Shown: piece by piece, positions 51,052-51,332 of the stretch
Position numbering within the stretch: position 1 is the stretch's first letter
How the letters are laid out: every line of letters starts with the position of its first letter
DNA from: Paracoccus beibuensis
GTDB taxonomy: Bacteria; Pseudomonadota; Alphaproteobacteria; Rhodobacterales; Rhodobacteraceae
Length of the DNA stretch: 51,332 bases
Direction: 5' to 3'
NCBI RefSeq assembly: GCF_026162625.1
Contig: NZ_JAOTBD010000025.1
Coordinates: 1 to 51,332, forward strand
Made by a program: the position numbers and the translations under genes
Notes under the pieces: model-generated
Told to the model about the DNA's origin: nothing
Databases searched by the model: none
The model's input: only the letters and a program-made list of their open reading frames with translations

Positions 51052-51332
51052 GTTGCGGGGTCGTCCAACGTCTGGATGGGCATTTGCGTCAGGTGACGGG
51101 ATGCAGTCCCGGGCCTTCCGAGGGTTCCAGTCAAAAAGGGCACGCCGCAGCAGCACGATTGCTTCAGGGGTTCGTTGCGAGCAGGTTATTGCGCTCAGAG
51201 TCCAATAAAGAGTTCAGGCTGAACAACGCTGTCCGTCGGCGCGATTGCCAGTTGCTGTCCTGCTCCCCGGCAGGATGGCGGCGTATATGGCGGCCAGAAT
51301 GAAGGCCAACAAAGCCCTGAGGTGGGCGAGGA
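51052..51332. other. Unassigned right-hand end of the window
   Basis: About 280 bases after the YciF terminator. A plus-strand frame reading MKANKALRWAR starts at 51299 and runs to the window edge, but there are too few codons to judge. Otherwise I see no gene, no transposon end and no clear promoter. The next gene may begin here or just outside. Confidence 0.3.

Noticed and set aside
1..51332. CRISPR array, prophage, restriction or toxin-antitoxin system
   Set aside because: No spaced direct repeats, phage structural genes, methylase/restriction pairs or toxin pairs were seen; the segment is mainly housekeeping.

Overview
This is a GC-rich, gene-dense, largely core chromosomal segment of an alphaproteobacterium, most likely of the family Rhodobacteraceae. 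A Paracoccus-like genome is my best guess. The evidence is protein style and family content: a small Rhodobacterales-type conserved protein at 3257-3583, a TspO outer-membrane-type protein, a fused YlxR/L7Ae protein between nusA and infB, a zinc-free short GluRS, and a RsbU-type phosphatase fused to a receiver. About 50 protein genes are called. I see no rRNA, tRNA, CRISPR array, prophage or intact transposon.

Layout. 1-442: remnant of an IS30-type transposase and a 14-G tract. 443-11000: gltX, a small zincin coupled to a PfkB kinase, a conserved Rhodobacterales protein, efp, a DoxX-like gene, a convergent coupled dinB / ygfZ-like / ABC exporter cluster, a class V aminotransferase, a frameshifted DUF305 gene and rsmD. 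11071-18787: FAD oxidoreductase divergent from a peroxiredoxin, a FemAB-like acyltransferase, glycerophosphodiesterase plus RidA, and smc with a TTG start. 18958-24021: lrgAB, mogA-type gene, argG, a GST and ilvA. 24140-25083: a heavily decayed IS481-family transposase.

25134-32859: receiver/PP2C regulator, a Nudix gene, then a tightly coupled run hslO, CoA-type Nudix, cca, ABC exporter, RumA-type methyltransferase in which four successive genes overlap by about 4 bases. 32922-34814: a cell-envelope group with two L,D-transpeptidases around a CAP-domain lipoprotein. 34849-39112: hemH with a degenerate methyltransferase, then comF, grxC, Nit-type hydrolase and marR. A second IS481 relic in the opposite orientation abuts marR. 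39477-41706: ubiG, proline iminopeptidase, tspO.

41713-47404: the rimP-nusA-rnpM-infB translation/transcription operon, preceded by a convincing promoter and a short leader that ends in a hairpin with a U run just before rimP. This looks like a transcription attenuator and is, with the two IS481 relics, the most informative non-coding structure. 47432-51332: a LysE-type exporter with a perfect 14-base palindrome upstream, a third ABC exporter, and a YciF-type ferritin-like protein.

I found no clearly new multi-gene system. The most interesting leads are the rimP leader, the paired IS481 relics, the homopolymer frameshift in the DUF305 gene, the altered receiver of the PP2C protein, the methyltransferase-like gene without a recognisable glycine-rich SAM motif, and the palindrome upstream of lysE. 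Gene functions are inferred from remembered family motifs; no database search was run.
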